The notes under the pieces were generated by a model that did no database searches, was not told where the DNA came from, and saw nothing but the letters and a program-made list of their open reading frames with translations. A program made the position numbers and the translations under genes. From positions 1-14,560 of the forward strand of contig JAFWYI010000103.1 in assembly GCA_017522745.1 (NCBI GenBank): a stretch of 14,560 nt of DNA, read 5' to 3'. Positions 13,675-14,560 of this stretch are shown piece after piece. Numbering within the stretch: position 1 is the stretch's first letter; every line of letters starts with the position of its first letter. This DNA comes from Mailhella sp. (GTDB lineage Bacteria; Desulfobacterota; Desulfovibrionia; Desulfovibrionales; Desulfovibrionaceae).

Positions 13675-14445
13675 TTGGCCAGAATCATAGCTGTAGCGAA
13701 CCAGAAAGGCGGCGTAGGCAAAACGACCACCTCGGTCAACCTCTCTGCCTCGCTGGCGATCATGGAAAACCGTGTACTTCTCGTGGACTGCGACCCGCAG
13801 GCCAACTCTACGAGTTCGCTCGGTTTCGACCAGCAGAATCTGTACCGCAATCTCTACACTGCATTATGCGGCACCTCCACGCTGGAGGAGACCCTGCTTC
13901 CTACAGCAACGCCGTACCTCACCCTTCTGCCTTCCAGTACGGATCTTGTGGGCATAGAAATCGAACTCGTGGATAAAATGGCCCGGGAGTTCTACCTTGC
14001 AGATCTCCTCAGCCACGTAGCCAACGATTACGACTATATCATCATCGACTGCCCACCTTCGCTGGGGCTCATCACCATCAATACGCTGTGTGCCGCCCAC
14101 GAGATACTCATCCCCCTGCAGTGTGAGTTCTTTGCTCTGGAAGGTATCGTAAAACTGCTGCACACCTACGAGCAGGTCAGAAAACGCCTGAACAAGGATC
14201 TGCAGATCCTCGGCGTTCTGCTTACCATGTACGATTCCCGCAACAAACTTGCACGTCAGGTCAAAGCCGAAGCCGAACGCTGCTTCCCCAAGCACATATT
14301 CGATACCGTCATCCCTCGAAACGTCCGGCTGTCCGAAGCTCCCAGCCATGGGAAGTCCATCCTGCATTACGATATAAAATCCAAGGGGGCGGAAGCCTAC
14401 CTGCAGCTGGCACGCGAAGTCGTGCATAAAACAGCGCGCCCCTGA
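13675..14445 (+). CDS. parA: ParA/Soj chromosome partitioning ATPase
   Basis: A 256-residue Soj-type ParA. Its ATP-bound dimer coats the nucleoid, and ParB bound at parS stimulates hydrolysis, which moves the origin region. The deviant Walker A is KGGVGKTTT with signature Lys11 and Lys16. Walker A' is VDCDPQANST (Asp38, Asp40), and Walker B is IIIDCPPSLG with Asp125. PRNVRLSEAPSHG near 214-226 carries the DNA-contacting basic residues. There is no N-terminal HTH extension, so it is the chromosomal rather than plasmid P1 type. Translation appears to start at TTG 13675: it gives MARIIAVANQKGG, an AAGGAG lies 7 bases upstream, and no ATG or GTG fits. Two parS sites lie 67-133 bases upstream. The expected partner parB is not in the window; the 115 bases after the stop contain no start of a gene. 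Confidence 0.97.
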   Translation: MARIIAVANQKGGVGKTTTSVNLSASLAIMENRVLLVDCDPQANSTSSLGFDQQNLYRNLYTALCGTSTLEETLLPTATPYLTLLPSSTDLVGIEIELVDKMAREFYLADLLSHVANDYDYIIIDCPPSLGLITINTLCAAHEILIPLQCEFFALEGIVKLLHTYEQVRKRLNKDLQILGVLLTMYDSRNKLARQVKAEAERCFPKHIFDTVIPRNVRLSEAPSHGKSILHYDIKSKGAEAYLQLAREVVHKTARP

Positions 14446-14461
14446 TCCTGTTTCCCTTCGT

Positions 14462-14501
14462 GCTTTGCCGGCCAAACATAGCCGCGGGCTCTGCGCAAAG
14501 C
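14462..14501 (+). repeat. Inverted repeat after parA
   Basis: GCTTTGC (14462-14468) pairs with GCAAAGC (14495-14501) around a 26-base GC-rich interior that can fold further (CGGC with GCCG). It lies 16 bases after the parA stop and has no T run. Confidence 0.35.
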
Positions 14502-14506
14502 CATCT

Positions 14507-14532
14507 CCGGCGGCGGACTTTTCCGCCGTCGG
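14507..14532 (+). repeat. GC-rich hairpin after parA
   Basis: CCGGCGGCGGA pairs with TCCGCCGTCGG, one G-T wobble, around a loop of four bases. No T run follows, so it is a stabiliser, a Rho-type 3' end or an attenuator before the next gene rather than a classical terminator. Confidence 0.5.
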
Positions 14533-14560
14533 ACATTCCAACAACCTCGCAACTCTCTTC

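Overview
The window reads as ordinary chromosomal DNA from a Gram-negative, moderately GC-rich bacterium. The gene set (topA, priA, sfsA, a HIT protein, an HU/IHF-type protein, a Soj-type parA with parS sites) and the protein style suggest Desulfovibrionaceae or a near relative. That placement is inferred from protein character, not from a search. There is no phage, transposon, CRISPR array, rRNA or tRNA that I can see. Eleven complete or nearly complete genes and one clipped gene fill about 93% of the sequence.

Layout. 1-1236 (minus): a class I aspartate-type aminotransferase followed by the clipped start of a second gene. 1318-2969 (plus): sfsA and a monoacylglycerol-lipase-like hydrolase, divergent from the aminotransferase. 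2975-4636 (minus): a gamma-glutamyltransferase-family enzyme, converging on the hydrolase with a 5-base gap. 4795-7098 (minus): topA, with a clear intrinsic terminator and a promoter whose spacer carries a run of eight C. 7199-8272 (minus): an Elp3-like radical SAM protein. 8383-9143 (plus): a HIT-family protein and an HU/IHF-family protein, closed by an intrinsic terminator. 9323-10730 (plus): a class IV aminotransferase and a small secreted protein. 10857-13310 (minus): priA, converging on the previous pair across a hairpin-rich gap. 13311-13674: the priA/parA intergenic region with two parS sites. 13675-14445 (plus): parA from a TTG start; the downstream gene (parB would be expected) lies outside the window.

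The coherent theme is chromosome maintenance: topoisomerase I relaxes negative supercoils, HU/IHF bends DNA, PriA restarts stalled forks, and ParA with parS moves the origin region. The parS sites suggest the right edge lies near the replication origin. The remaining genes are metabolic: two PLP aminotransferases, a gamma-glutamyl acylase-like enzyme, a lipase-like hydrolase and a HIT hydrolase.

The most interesting signals are in the non-coding DNA: a homopolymer inside the topA promoter spacer, two face-to-face promoters whose boxes overlap exactly between the radical SAM and HIT genes, the parS pair abutting the parA promoter, and three hairpins packed between convergent genes. I found no strong case for a wholly new multi-gene system.
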